Shown piece by piece: positions 1 through 6,294 of a DNA stretch of 9,166 nucleotides. This DNA is from Agrobacterium fabrum. Lineage in GTDB: Bacteria; Pseudomonadota; Alphaproteobacteria; Rhizobiales; Rhizobiaceae. Positions within the stretch are counted from its first letter, which is position 1; every line of letters starts with the position of its first letter. The notes beneath the pieces are model-generated. The model worked only from the letters and a program-made list of their open reading frames with translations, did not search any database and was not told the origin of the DNA. The DNA lies in NCBI GenBank assembly GCA_003241215.1, contig QFOL01000147.1, forward strand, positions 1 to 9,166. The letters are read 5' to 3'. A program made the translations under genes and the position numbers.

Positions 1-1
1 C

Positions 2-943
<942 letters not shown>

Positions 944-953
944 GGAGAACGCC

Positions 954-1460
954 ATGACGAAAATCTGGAACCGCGACGGCTTCGTGGAAAACGACCCCTG
1001 GGTGATCGAAACGGAAGAAGTAAAAGCGACGGCCGAGCAGAAGCCGGTTTTGCCGCTGGCCGATTTCCTGGCGCGCGCCGCGGAAAGCAACGATATCGGC
1101 CTCGGCGTCCTGATTGCGCCTGCCGACGATGTAACGCGGCTTGAGCCCTATCTCGACCGTGTCGGCCTTGTCGCCATAAGCTTCCCGGCCTTCAACGACG
1201 GCCGCGGCTTCAGCCATGCCTCGCTGCTGCGCAGCCGCCTCGGTTTTGCGGGCGAGGTGAGGGCGGTGGGCGATGTGCTGATCGACCAGGTGCCGCTGAT
1301 GCTGCGCACCGGTTTCACCAGCTTTGCGGTGACGAACGCGACGGCGATCCGCCGCCTGTCTGAAAATCGCCTGCCGGAAATACCGGTCTATTACCAGCCG
1401 ACAGCTCGACCGGCGACGGGCGGCGAGGCCTATAGCTGGCGTCGCCGTGCGGCCGGTTGA
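954..1460 (+). CDS. DUF934 family protein, sulfite-reductase-linked
   Basis: This encodes a 168-residue soluble protein. I recognise it as DUF934 from its central block (FPAFNDGRGFSHASLLRSRL, then GEVRAVGDVLIDQ and a GFTSF stretch). There is no signal peptide or membrane segment. I chose the ATG at 954 because GAGGAG at 942-947 sits 6 bp upstream and overlaps the stop of the reductase gene; the frame is open further upstream but only as a shadow of that gene. DUF934 genes commonly lie directly behind cysI in proteobacteria, and the tight spacing here fits co-transcription and a role supporting sulfite reduction. The biochemical role is not evident from the sequence; an accessory or electron-delivery role is inference from neighbourhood. 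The C-terminus (from about residue 150) is Arg/Ala-rich and looks disordered. Confidence 0.88.
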   Translation: MTKIWNRDGFVENDPWVIETEEVKATAEQKPVLPLADFLARAAESNDIGLGVLIAPADDVTRLEPYLDRVGLVAISFPAFNDGRGFSHASLLRSRLGFAGEVRAVGDVLIDQVPLMLRTGFTSFAVTNATAIRRLSENRLPEIPVYYQPTARPATGGEAYSWRRRAAG

Positions 1461-1471
1461 CGCATGATGGC

Positions 1472-1500
1472 GGAAATATGAGTTTTAGATACATATTTCC
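1472..1500. repeat. Perfect 9-bp inverted repeat between the DUF934 gene and fpr
   Basis: GGAAATATG at 1472-1480 and its exact reverse complement CATATTTCC at 1492-1500 flank an 11-bp AT-rich centre, beginning 12 bp after the DUF934 stop codon. The stem is AT-rich and no T-run follows on the plus strand, so it is a poor intrinsic terminator. It could be a protein-binding palindrome or an mRNA 3' hairpin. The repeat is directly visible; any function is a guess. Confidence 0.6.
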
Positions 1501-1518
1501 TACGCACATGGCAGTATT

Positions 1519-1596
1519 GACATTCTCATGCCTTCAAACGGCGACAAAAATGGTATAATTGCCCGGTTGGAGAATGTCGCTTATCGAATGAGAATG
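1519..1596. promoter_or_regulatory. Three GAGAATG-type repeats around the fpr promoter (candidate operators)
   Basis: GACATTCTC (1519-1527) has an exact inverted copy GAGAATGTC at 1570-1578. The overlapping CATTCTCAT (1521-1529) has an exact inverted copy ATGAGAATG at 1588-1596. The two downstream copies share GAGAATG in direct orientation, 20 bp apart (about two helical turns). The candidate fpr -10 lies between the upstream copy and the downstream pair. Such placement on both sides of a start site is typical of a regulator's operators, but I do not recognise the motif as the site of a known factor. Confidence 0.45.
1531..1559 (+). promoter_or_regulatory. fpr promoter, extended -10 type
   Basis: TATAAT at 1554-1559 is a perfect -10 preceded by TGG, giving an extended -10 (TGGTATAAT). 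The best-placed -35 candidates are weak (CTTCAA at 1532-1537 with 16-bp spacing, or CCTTCA at 1531-1536 with 17). The start site would fall near 1566, leaving a leader of about 45 nt before the ATG at 1610. It indicates fpr can be transcribed independently of the upstream genes. Confidence 0.6.
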
Positions 1597-1609
1597 GACG
1601 GAACCTGAA

Positions 1610-2422
1610 ATGAACGCGCCAGCCAAGACGGAAGATTTCGCGGTCAAGATACCCGATGGTGTTTATGCCGAGACGGTTTTATCGGTGGAACACTATACCG
1701 ACCACCTGTTCCGTTTCCGCATGACGCGTCCGGCCGGCTTCCGTTTCCGTTCCGGCGAATTCGCCATGATCGGCCTGATGGTCGGCGACAAGCCGATCTA
1801 CCGCGCCTATTCCATCGCCAGCCCCGCCTGGGACGAGGAACTGGAATTCTTCTCGATCAAGGTTCCGAACGGTCCCCTGACCTCGCATCTTCAGGCGATC
1901 AAGCCCGGCGATACCGTGCTGATGCGCAAGAAGCCGACAGGCACGCTGGTTCTGGATGCGCTGACGCCCGGCAGACGGCTTTACATGTTCTCCACCGGCA
2001 CCGGCATCGCGCCTTTCGCGAGCCTGATCCGTGACCCGGAAACCTATGAGAAGTTCGAGGAAGTCATCCTCACCCATACCTGCCGCGACGTGGCCGAGCT
2101 GAAATACGGCTTCGATCTGGTCGAGGAAATCCGCAACCACGAATTCCTGAATGAGATCGTCGGCGACAAGCTGAAGCACTATGCGACCGTGACCCGCGAA
2201 GATTACCCCTTCAAGGGCCGTATCACCACGCTGATCGAGGACGGCAAGCTGTTTGCGGATCTCGGTGTCCCGGCGCTCGATCCCGAAATCGACCGCGGCA
2301 TGATCTGCGGTTCCTCGGCGATGCTGAAGGACACCAAGGAACTGCTTGAGAAGGCGGGCCTTACCGAAGGCGCCAACAACAAGCCTGCCGAATTCGTCAT
2401 CGAGCGCGCTTTCGTCGGTTGA
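1610..2422 (+). CDS. fpr: Ferredoxin/flavodoxin-NADP+ reductase
   Basis: This is a complete 270-residue cytosolic FAD enzyme that exchanges electrons between NADPH and ferredoxin or flavodoxin. The N-terminal half is the FAD-binding barrel, with the RAYS motif at residues 65-68 (followed by IASP). The C-terminal half is the NADP-binding Rossmann domain, with GTGIAPF at 130-136 and CGSSAML near the end. It ends in ERAFVG, the short tail of the bacterial FPR type known from Rhodobacter capsulatus, not the C-terminal Tyr of plastid enzymes. Length is normal (about 257-272). The ATG at 1610 is preceded only by a weak GGACGGA-like ribosome site but gives the expected N-terminus. It has its own promoter and terminator, so it is probably monocistronic. 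It lies downstream of the siroheme reductase, which may use the ferredoxin that Fpr reduces; that link is inference. Roles in iron or oxidative-stress metabolism are equally possible. Confidence 0.95.
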   Translation: MNAPAKTEDFAVKIPDGVYAETVLSVEHYTDHLFRFRMTRPAGFRFRSGEFAMIGLMVGDKPIYRAYSIASPAWDEELEFFSIKVPNGPLTSHLQAIKPGDTVLMRKKPTGTLVLDALTPGRRLYMFSTGTGIAPFASLIRDPETYEKFEEVILTHTCRDVAELKYGFDLVEEIRNHEFLNEIVGDKLKHYATVTREDYPFKGRITTLIEDGKLFADLGVPALDPEIDRGMICGSSAMLKDTKELLEKAGLTEGANNKPAEFVIERAFVG

Positions 2423-2446
2423 TCGCACAACAGACTGCGAGTTTTC

Positions 2447-2475
2447 AGGAGGCCGTCAGGCCTCCTTTTTGTTTG
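2447..2475 (+). terminator. Intrinsic terminator of fpr
   Basis: The 8-bp perfect stem AGGAGGCC (2447-2454) / GGCCTCCT (2459-2466) encloses a GTCA tetraloop and is followed by TTTTGTTT. It begins 25 bp after the fpr stop codon and separates fpr from the next gene. Confidence 0.88.
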
Positions 2476-2542
2476 CGTCTTCATTGCTGGGGGTGAGAGG
2501 CGTCGTCGTCATCCTGTTTCGGCGCTGTCTCGCCATGTGCAC

Positions 2543-2551
2543 TGGTACAAT
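2543..2551 (+). promoter_or_regulatory. Candidate extended -10 for the exported-protein gene at 2654
   Basis: TGGTACAAT is an extended -10 with five of six matches to TATAAT, resembling the fpr -10 (TGGTATAAT). No convincing -35 is placed upstream. The leader would be about 95 nt and contains a small perfect inverted repeat (AAATAT at 2554-2559, ATATTT at 2569-2574). The rest of the 2476-2653 gap shows nothing else I can name. Confidence 0.35.
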
Positions 2552-2653
2552 AGAAATATTGGTCCACGATATTTTTGACGGTCGCAGAATAGGCCGATGG
2601 AACGTTTGCCGGCGCAGGCGAGTTAGCCTTCGTGGAAAAAACGGATACTCGCC

Positions 2654-3157
2654 ATGAAGACCAAGGCTTTTGCGGTTTTATTCTCTGCCGGATTGCTCGG
2701 CGCACAGTCCGCGCATGCGGATGAACGCGAATTCCTCTCGTCGCTGGAAGGCACCTGGGCGGGCAAGGGAACCGTGATTACCCGCATCGGCGCGCCGCCG
2801 ATCAGCGTCAACTGTACGCTCAACTCGAATACTGGAACATCCTCGCTCAATATGGCCGGCACTTGCCGGGGACTGCTTGTGGTGAAGCGCGCAATCGCCG
2901 CCGATCTTTCGGCGAAGGGCGGACGCTACAGCGGCGCCTATACCGGCCCTTCCGGCCGACCATCGGCCCTTTCCGGCACAAGGCAGGGGAATGCGATCAA
3001 CCTGACGGTCCGCTGGAATCGCGATATCAACGGTGATCGCGTCGCCGCCATGACCATCGAAAAAGTTGGCGCCAATGGCCTTCGGCTGCGCACCACCGAC
3101 AAGGACGGCCGGACCGGCAAGACGGTGGTGACGAGCGATATCCGGCTCGTTCGCTAA
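2654..3157 (+). CDS. Small exported protein of unknown function
   Basis: This encodes a 167-residue protein I cannot assign to a named family. Residues 1-22 form a standard Sec signal peptide (Lys-containing n-region, hydrophobic core FAVLFSAGLLGA, likely cleavage after AHA at 20-22), so the mature protein of about 145 residues should be periplasmic or secreted. The mature part opens with EFLSSLEGTWAGKG, a pattern seen at the start of small lipocalin-like beta-barrels, and then alternates short polar and hydrophobic stretches that fit beta-strands. Its only two cysteines, C54 and C71, could form a disulfide. No catalytic motif or lipobox is visible. The ATG at 2654 is chosen because it begins the signal peptide; the ribosome site is weak (ACGGA). 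The gene stands alone between the fpr terminator and a convergent gene. Coding is well supported by the signal peptide; function is unknown. Confidence 0.82.
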   Translation: MKTKAFAVLFSAGLLGAQSAHADEREFLSSLEGTWAGKGTVITRIGAPPISVNCTLNSNTGTSSLNMAGTCRGLLVVKRAIAADLSAKGGRYSGAYTGPSGRPSALSGTRQGNAINLTVRWNRDINGDRVAAMTIEKVGANGLRLRTTDKDGRTGKTVVTSDIRLVR

Positions 3158-3196
3158 GTCGCCGTGAGAAAATGACGGATGAGGCGGCTCGGATTT

Positions 3197-4000
3197 TTAG
3201 TGGAATTCGAGCAGCAGGGGGCAATGGTCCGAGACCTCGGGCTGTCTCACCACATCGAAGCGATCGACCTTCACAGCCGGATTGACCAGCATGTAGTCAG
3301 CATAACGGTTCGGTTTGGCATAATGCGAGGTCCGGGTGTCGGCGAAGCCGCGTGTCGTGACGAGTTCGGTGATATCAAGTTCCTTCAATATGGCGAAGGT
3401 CTCGCTGTCAGGCAGAACATTAAAATCGCCGCAGACGACGATCCGGTCGCCATCTTCAGCGACGTTCTTGACAAGCTGTACGAGGCGTTTTGCCTGCGCC
3501 AGACGGGCAGGGATATCGTGTTTACCGTTGAGGTCACGCAGTCCATGCATATGGGCGATGACGGCAGGCTGACCCGTCGTGAAGTCGAATACCCTGATGG
3601 CATGACCCGTTCGCGAGCGTGGGTGATCGCCATATCCGCCCGCAGAGAAAACGCCATGCACGAAACCCTGCGCCTGCGCCACGATGGCGATGGACTTGCG
3701 CACGAAGGTCGCCAGCCCCCATTGGGAAGGATATCGTGTCTCACCATGCCAGAGATCGCCCTGCGCCGCCGGGCAGAAGATCGCCAGATGATCCGGCAGG
3801 GCCTTGGCTATGTCGCTGAAGAAGTTCGCCCTTTGCGGCAGGTCGATGCCGTGATCGCGATAACTCAGCCAGTCCTGCAAGGCGGCCGGCGTGTGCACCA
3901 CCTCTTGCAGGCAGAGAATATCGGGATCGGATGAGGAGATATAGGGAACAATCTCGTCATGAAGCTTTCCACCCCAGCCATTCAGGCAAATCAGACGCAT
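3197..4000 (-). CDS. Endonuclease/exonuclease/phosphatase (EEP) family protein
   Basis: This encodes a 267-residue protein with the full set of DNase I-like/EEP motifs: N7 in the first strand, the metal-binding glutamate E33 in LCLQEV, HMHGLRD around H150/H152, GDFN at 191-194 (D192, N194), YADYMLV around D235, and SDH at 257-259. These define a metal-dependent phosphodiesterase or phosphatase fold that cuts nucleic acids, phospholipids or inositol phosphates; the substrate cannot be told from motifs. There is no signal peptide, so it is probably cytosolic. The ATG at 3998-4000 is supported by GGAG 5 nt upstream (minus strand) and by starting directly at the first conserved strand. It converges on the exported-protein gene with 39 bp between stops and no clear terminator there. 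It runs alone, separated from the FAS1 gene by a terminator. Length is normal for small bacterial EEP proteins. Confidence 0.9.
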   Translation of the reverse strand: MRLICLNGWGGKLHDEIVPYISSSDPDILCLQEVVHTPAALQDWLSYRDHGIDLPQRANFFSDIAKALPDHLAIFCPAAQGDLWHGETRYPSQWGLATFVRKSIAIVAQAQGFVHGVFSAGGYGDHPRSRTGHAIRVFDFTTGQPAVIAHMHGLRDLNGKHDIPARLAQAKRLVQLVKNVAEDGDRIVVCGDFNVLPDSETFAILKELDITELVTTRGFADTRTSHYAKPNRYADYMLVNPAVKVDRFDVVRQPEVSDHCPLLLEFH

Positions 4001-4032
4001 TCACACTCCATACCCGCTTGATTGCGGCATCC

Positions 4033-4060
4033 GTTCTAGCACGGAACGTATGGCGATCAA
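4033..4060 (-). promoter_or_regulatory. Candidate promoter of the EEP gene
   Basis: Read on the minus strand, TTGATC (4055-4060) and TAGAAC (4033-4038) are separated by 16 bp, each matching the sigma-70 consensus at four positions. It lies between the upstream terminator and the gene start, with a leader of about 25 nt. Support is only moderate. Confidence 0.3.
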
Positions 4061-4103
4061 TCGTGGGTGGCGAGGCCGTGAAATGTTGCTGTCGTAAAGC
4101 AGA

Positions 4104-4125
4104 AGGCCCGGATCGCTCCGGGCCT
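4104..4125 (-). terminator. Intrinsic terminator of the FAS1 gene
   Basis: A perfect 9-bp stem AGGCCCGGA (4104-4112) / TCCGGGCCT (4117-4125) with a 4-nt loop lies about 33 bp past the FAS1 stop on the minus strand. The following tract (TTCTGCTTT) is only moderately T-rich. The stem is identical to the core of the gcvP terminator at 6247-6270. Confidence 0.7.
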
Positions 4126-4157
4126 CCCAAGTGCCGGTCGCCAAGCGTCTCGTTATA

Positions 4158-4715
4158 TTACATCTTCGGCAGCAGCACCTTGTCTATGACGTGAATGACG
4201 CCGTTGGATTGCTTGACGTCGGCGATGGTTACGTGAGCAACCGTACCGTTCTCGTCTGTCAGGGTGATTTTGCCCATGCTTTCCTTGGCCTTGAGCACGC
4301 AGCCGCCGACCGTCTTGACGTCATGCTCACCCTTGTCGTCCTTGATCATTTTTTCGATGGCGGGTGACAATGCATTGGCGGCGACCACGTGGCAGGTCAG
4401 CACCTTGACCAACTTCTCCTTGTTCTCCGGCTTCAGGAGATCGTCGACCGCACCTTTCGGAAGGGCCGCGAAGGCTTCGTTGGTCGGCGCGAACACCGTG
4501 AACGGACCTTTGCCCTGAAGCGTTTCGACAAGGCCGGCAGCCTTCACCGCCGCGACGAGCGTGGTGTGGTCTTTCGAGTTCATCGCATTTTCAACGATGT
4601 TCTTGTTCTCGAACATCGCGGCGCCGCCAACCTCGGGGTTTGCGGCATAAGCGGAAACCATGCCGATGGAGAGAGCTGCGGCCAGCGTCAGGGCGCGAAC
4701 TGAAACTTTATACAT
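4158..4715 (-). CDS. Secreted fasciclin (FAS1) domain protein
   Basis: This encodes a 185-residue exported protein with one FAS1 domain. Residues 1-24 are a Sec signal peptide (likely cleavage after AYA). The FAS1 domain spans about 37-185: the H1 box is FTVFAPTNEAFAALP at 72-86, HVV is at 109-111, and the H2 box is VIHVIDKVLLP at 173-183 at the very C-terminus. The domain generally serves adhesion or ligand binding and has no catalytic signature. Two cysteines (C108, C139) could pair. The frame is open 38 codons further upstream, but the ATG at 4715 is chosen because AAGGAGGAA lies just before it, the signal peptide starts there, and the longer version would cross the candidate promoter. It lies 166 bp downstream of the anti-sigma gene on the same strand, with its own ECF-like promoter candidate, so it is a likely target of the neighbouring sigma factor. 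It resembles rhizobial Nex18-type proteins and mycobacterial MPT70 in architecture. Confidence 0.93.
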   Translation of the reverse strand: MYKVSVRALTLAAALSIGMVSAYAANPEVGGAAMFENKNIVENAMNSKDHTTLVAAVKAAGLVETLQGKGPFTVFAPTNEAFAALPKGAVDDLLKPENKEKLVKVLTCHVVAANALSPAIEKMIKDDKGEHDVKTVGGCVLKAKESMGKITLTDENGTVAHVTIADVKQSNGVIHVIDKVLLPKM

Positions 4716-4720
4716 CGATA

Positions 4721-4729
4721 TTCCTCCTT
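4721..4729 (-). promoter_or_regulatory. Strong ribosome binding site that sets the FAS1 start
   Basis: On the minus strand AAGGAGGAA lies 5 nt before the ATG at 4715. It is the strongest Shine-Dalgarno match in the window and rules out the longer upstream start at 4829, suggesting high expression when transcribed. Confidence 0.85.
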
Positions 4730-4795
4730 GGTGACATCCTTGCCCCGAAAGGTCGTCCTTCCAGTGGCCGCTATCGGTCATCCGTAGCAACACAA

Positions 4796-4824
4796 GAGAC
4801 GGAGGTTGGCCCCGCGAAGTTTCA
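4796..4824 (-). promoter_or_regulatory. Candidate ECF-type promoter of the FAS1 gene
   Basis: On the minus strand TGAAAC (4819-4824) and CGTCTC (4796-4801) are 17 bp apart. This follows the usual ECF pattern of an AAC-containing -35 and a GTC-containing -10. The start site would be near 4788, giving a leader of about 70 nt. A similar pair (TGAAGA / TGTCTG, 16 bp apart) lies upstream of the sigma gene, as expected for an autoregulated sigma factor. No housekeeping promoter is obvious in the gap. Confidence 0.45.
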
Positions 4825-4881
4825 GGCAAACCAGGAAAAATGATAAGTAAATGATTTCAAAAAGGAATAACTGGCTGCTCG

Positions 4882-5598
4882 TTACAGGCGACGTGCAGTA
4901 CCCGAAGCGATGACCGGGCCGGTGGGAAGGCCGGTAGGCGAACCACCGAACGGTTCGAGGCTGACGGCAAATACGGCGCCTTCGCCGAGGCTACCCCGTA
5001 TTTCGGGTGAAATGACCAAATCTGCATCAGCAGTTGCATCAATGATACCGAGCGATTTTGGATTACCCGCCGGCGGCACCAGCCACAATTCGAGCGACCG
5101 ACGTCCACCGCCATCCGCCGCAACGGGTGTGATCTTCAGGCGTCCGCTCGACGCGTCATAGGACGCCACGAGATCGATCACATTGCCGGGGGCGGTGAGA
5201 TTGGCAACGAGTGGCGCCGCGCGCCTGTCACCTGGCGGAAGCAGGCCTGAGACAAAGGCTATGGCAACGGCAGCCGCAAGCGACGAGACAAGCGAAACGC
5301 CGCGCCAGAAGGCAAGCGAGTTCCAGAGAGAACCGGCCGTACTATCGGGGCGGTCGGCGAAGAGGCGCTTTTCAATCCGGTTGAACACCGCGGCATCGGG
5401 AGAGACCTCGCCATAGGCATCGTTGAACGTTTCGGTATCGCTCTGCCAGCGCTCCACCAGGCGCTGAAAGTCGGCATCGTCAATCATGCGCTTTTCGACC
5501 ATCCGGCGCTTTTCCAGCGAAAGAAGACCAAGCACATATTCAGCCGCCAGGATTTCGTCCTGCGGAGCGTCGCCATGACTATGTTCGCCCGATGTCAT
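4882..5598 (-). CDS. RskA-like membrane anti-sigma factor
   Basis: This encodes a 238-residue protein predicted to bind and hold back the ECF sigma factor encoded just before it. Residues 10-80 form a helical cytoplasmic sigma-binding region (AAEYVLGLLSLEKRR, then FNRIEKRLF at 72-80). About 100-120 is a single membrane helix. The remainder is an extracytoplasmic RskA-type domain with ELWLVP at 170-175 and SLEPFGGSPTGLPTGPV at 213-229. There are no cysteines at all, so it lacks the zinc-binding HxxxCxxC motif of ChrR/RsrA-type factors; a redox switch by thiols is unlikely and release by regulated proteolysis, as for RskA, is more plausible (inference). The frame opens upstream to 5760, but the ATG at 5598 is chosen because it overlaps the sigma stop as ATGA and the longer version is a shadow of the sigma gene. 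The overlap suggests translational coupling and matched amounts. Confidence 0.92.
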   Translation of the reverse strand: MTSGEHSHGDAPQDEILAAEYVLGLLSLEKRRMVEKRMIDDADFQRLVERWQSDTETFNDAYGEVSPDAAVFNRIEKRLFADRPDSTAGSLWNSLAFWRGVSLVSSLAAAVAIAFVSGLLPPGDRRAAPLVANLTAPGNVIDLVASYDASSGRLKITPVAADGGGRRSLELWLVPPAGNPKSLGIIDATADADLVISPEIRGSLGEGAVFAVSLEPFGGSPTGLPTGPVIASGTARRL

Positions 5599-6137
5599 CG
5601 TTCCATGCACTCTCTCAGTTTCAGCAGGCTGCGGCGAAGCCATGTCCGCACCGTATTGAGCGGTGCATTCATCTCTTCCGCAAGTTCCGCATAGCTCATG
5701 CCCTCCACATAGGCTCTCCGCACGGCGGCGGCCTGATCCGGTCGCAACTCCTCCATGCATCTGTCGATCCGCCGGCCCTCATCGCGCATCACGATCTGCA
5801 TTTCCGGGTCGGGGGTCGATTGGTCTTCAAGGTCCAGCACGGTATCGATATCGTCGCTCACGGGTTTCCGCGCCCGGATGAGATCGATACAGTGGTTCCG
5901 AGCGATGGTGGCGAGCCAGGCCAAAGCATGCCCCGTGCGGCTTGCGAAGGAATGCGCTCTCTGCCAGATCCTGACATAGATTTCCTGCAATGCCTCTTCC
6001 GCGTCCGCCCGGTCCTTCAAGATACGGATGCAGATCGCAAAAAGTTTCGGGCTGGTCGCCTGATAGAGTGCGGAAAATGCGGAGCGGTCTCCGAGCGCAA
6101 CGCGCCCGATAAGGACAGCAATTTCGTCGCCTTGCAT
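5595..6137 (-). CDS. ECF-family RNA polymerase sigma factor (SigK/RpoE type)
   Basis: This encodes a 180-residue sigma factor of the extracytoplasmic-function class, which has only regions 2 and 4. Region 2 spans about 20-90, with DAEEALQEIYVRIWQ at 45-59 (core-polymerase binding and -10 recognition) followed by ALAWLATIARNHCIDLIR. A variable acidic linker covers about 95-115. Region 4 spans about 125-178, with the helix-turn-helix YAELAEEMNAPLNTVRTWLRR that reads the -35. Two starts compete: ATG 6161 (188 residues) has no ribosome site, whereas ATG 6137 has GGAGAG 7 nt upstream and is preferred. The stop overlaps the anti-sigma start by 4 bp. Pairing with an RskA-like factor places it near the SigK group, though group assignment needs a profile search. 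It probably activates its own promoter and the FAS1 gene (inference from similar promoter candidates). Confidence 0.93.
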   Translation of the reverse strand: MQGDEIAVLIGRVALGDRSAFSALYQATSPKLFAICIRILKDRADAEEALQEIYVRIWQRAHSFASRTGHALAWLATIARNHCIDLIRARKPVSDDIDTVLDLEDQSTPDPEMQIVMRDEGRRIDRCMEELRPDQAAAVRRAYVEGMSYAELAEEMNAPLNTVRTWLRRSLLKLRECMER

Positions 6138-6211
6138 CTGCGCACTCTCCGCATCTTCCATCAGTTAGACAAGCAGGATCGAAAAAACGCAAGCCCTTGC
6201 CGTGAGAAAGC

Positions 6212-6239
6212 CAGACAAGGCGGCACTGCAATTTCTTCA
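6212..6239 (-). promoter_or_regulatory. Candidate autoregulated promoter of the sigma/anti-sigma operon
   Basis: On the minus strand TGAAGA (6234-6239) and TGTCTG (6212-6217) are 16 bp apart, resembling the TGAAAC/CGTCTC pair before the FAS1 gene. It begins directly after the T-run of the gcvP terminator, leaving a leader of about 65 nt to the ATG at 6137. A second GTCTAAC (6164-6170) closer to the gene is an alternative -10 but has no matching -35. Confidence 0.35.
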
Positions 6240-6241
6240 AT

Positions 6242-6270
6242 AAAAAAAGGCCCGGATTGTTCCGGGCCTT
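6242..6270 (-). terminator. Strong intrinsic terminator of gcvP
   Basis: A perfect 10-bp stem AAGGCCCGGA (6247-6256) / TCCGGGCCTT (6261-6270) with a 4-nt loop is followed on the minus strand by an uninterrupted T-run (complement of the A-run at 6242-6248). It lies 24 bp after the gcvP stop and insulates the sigma operon from gcvP transcription. Confidence 0.93.
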
Positions 6271-6294
6271 CGCATGTTGATTTGCAACGATGCC

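Noticed and set aside
1517..1559. TTGACA at 1517-1522 as -35 partner of the fpr TATAAT
   Set aside because: The spacing is 31 bp, far beyond the 16-18 bp needed, although the hexamer is a perfect match.
1679..2428. 249-codon open frame on the minus strand opposite fpr
   Set aside because: fpr on the other strand is unmistakable; this frame is a mirror of its codon bias.
3158..3196. Possible bidirectional terminator between the convergent genes
   Set aside because: Only a 4-bp stem (CCGT/ACGG) with a 9-nt loop and no adjoining T-run on either strand.
3179..3934. 251-codon open frame on the plus strand opposite the EEP gene
   Set aside because: It is antisense to a gene with all EEP motifs; its product has no recognisable domain and its existence follows from high GC codon bias.
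4158..4829. Longer FAS1 start at 4829 giving 223 residues
   Set aside because: The strong ribosome site and the signal peptide both belong to the ATG at 4715.
4882..5760. Longer anti-sigma start at 5760 giving 292 residues
   Set aside because: The extra 54 residues are the sigma gene read in another frame, and the ATG at 5598 overlapping the sigma stop is a typical coupled start.
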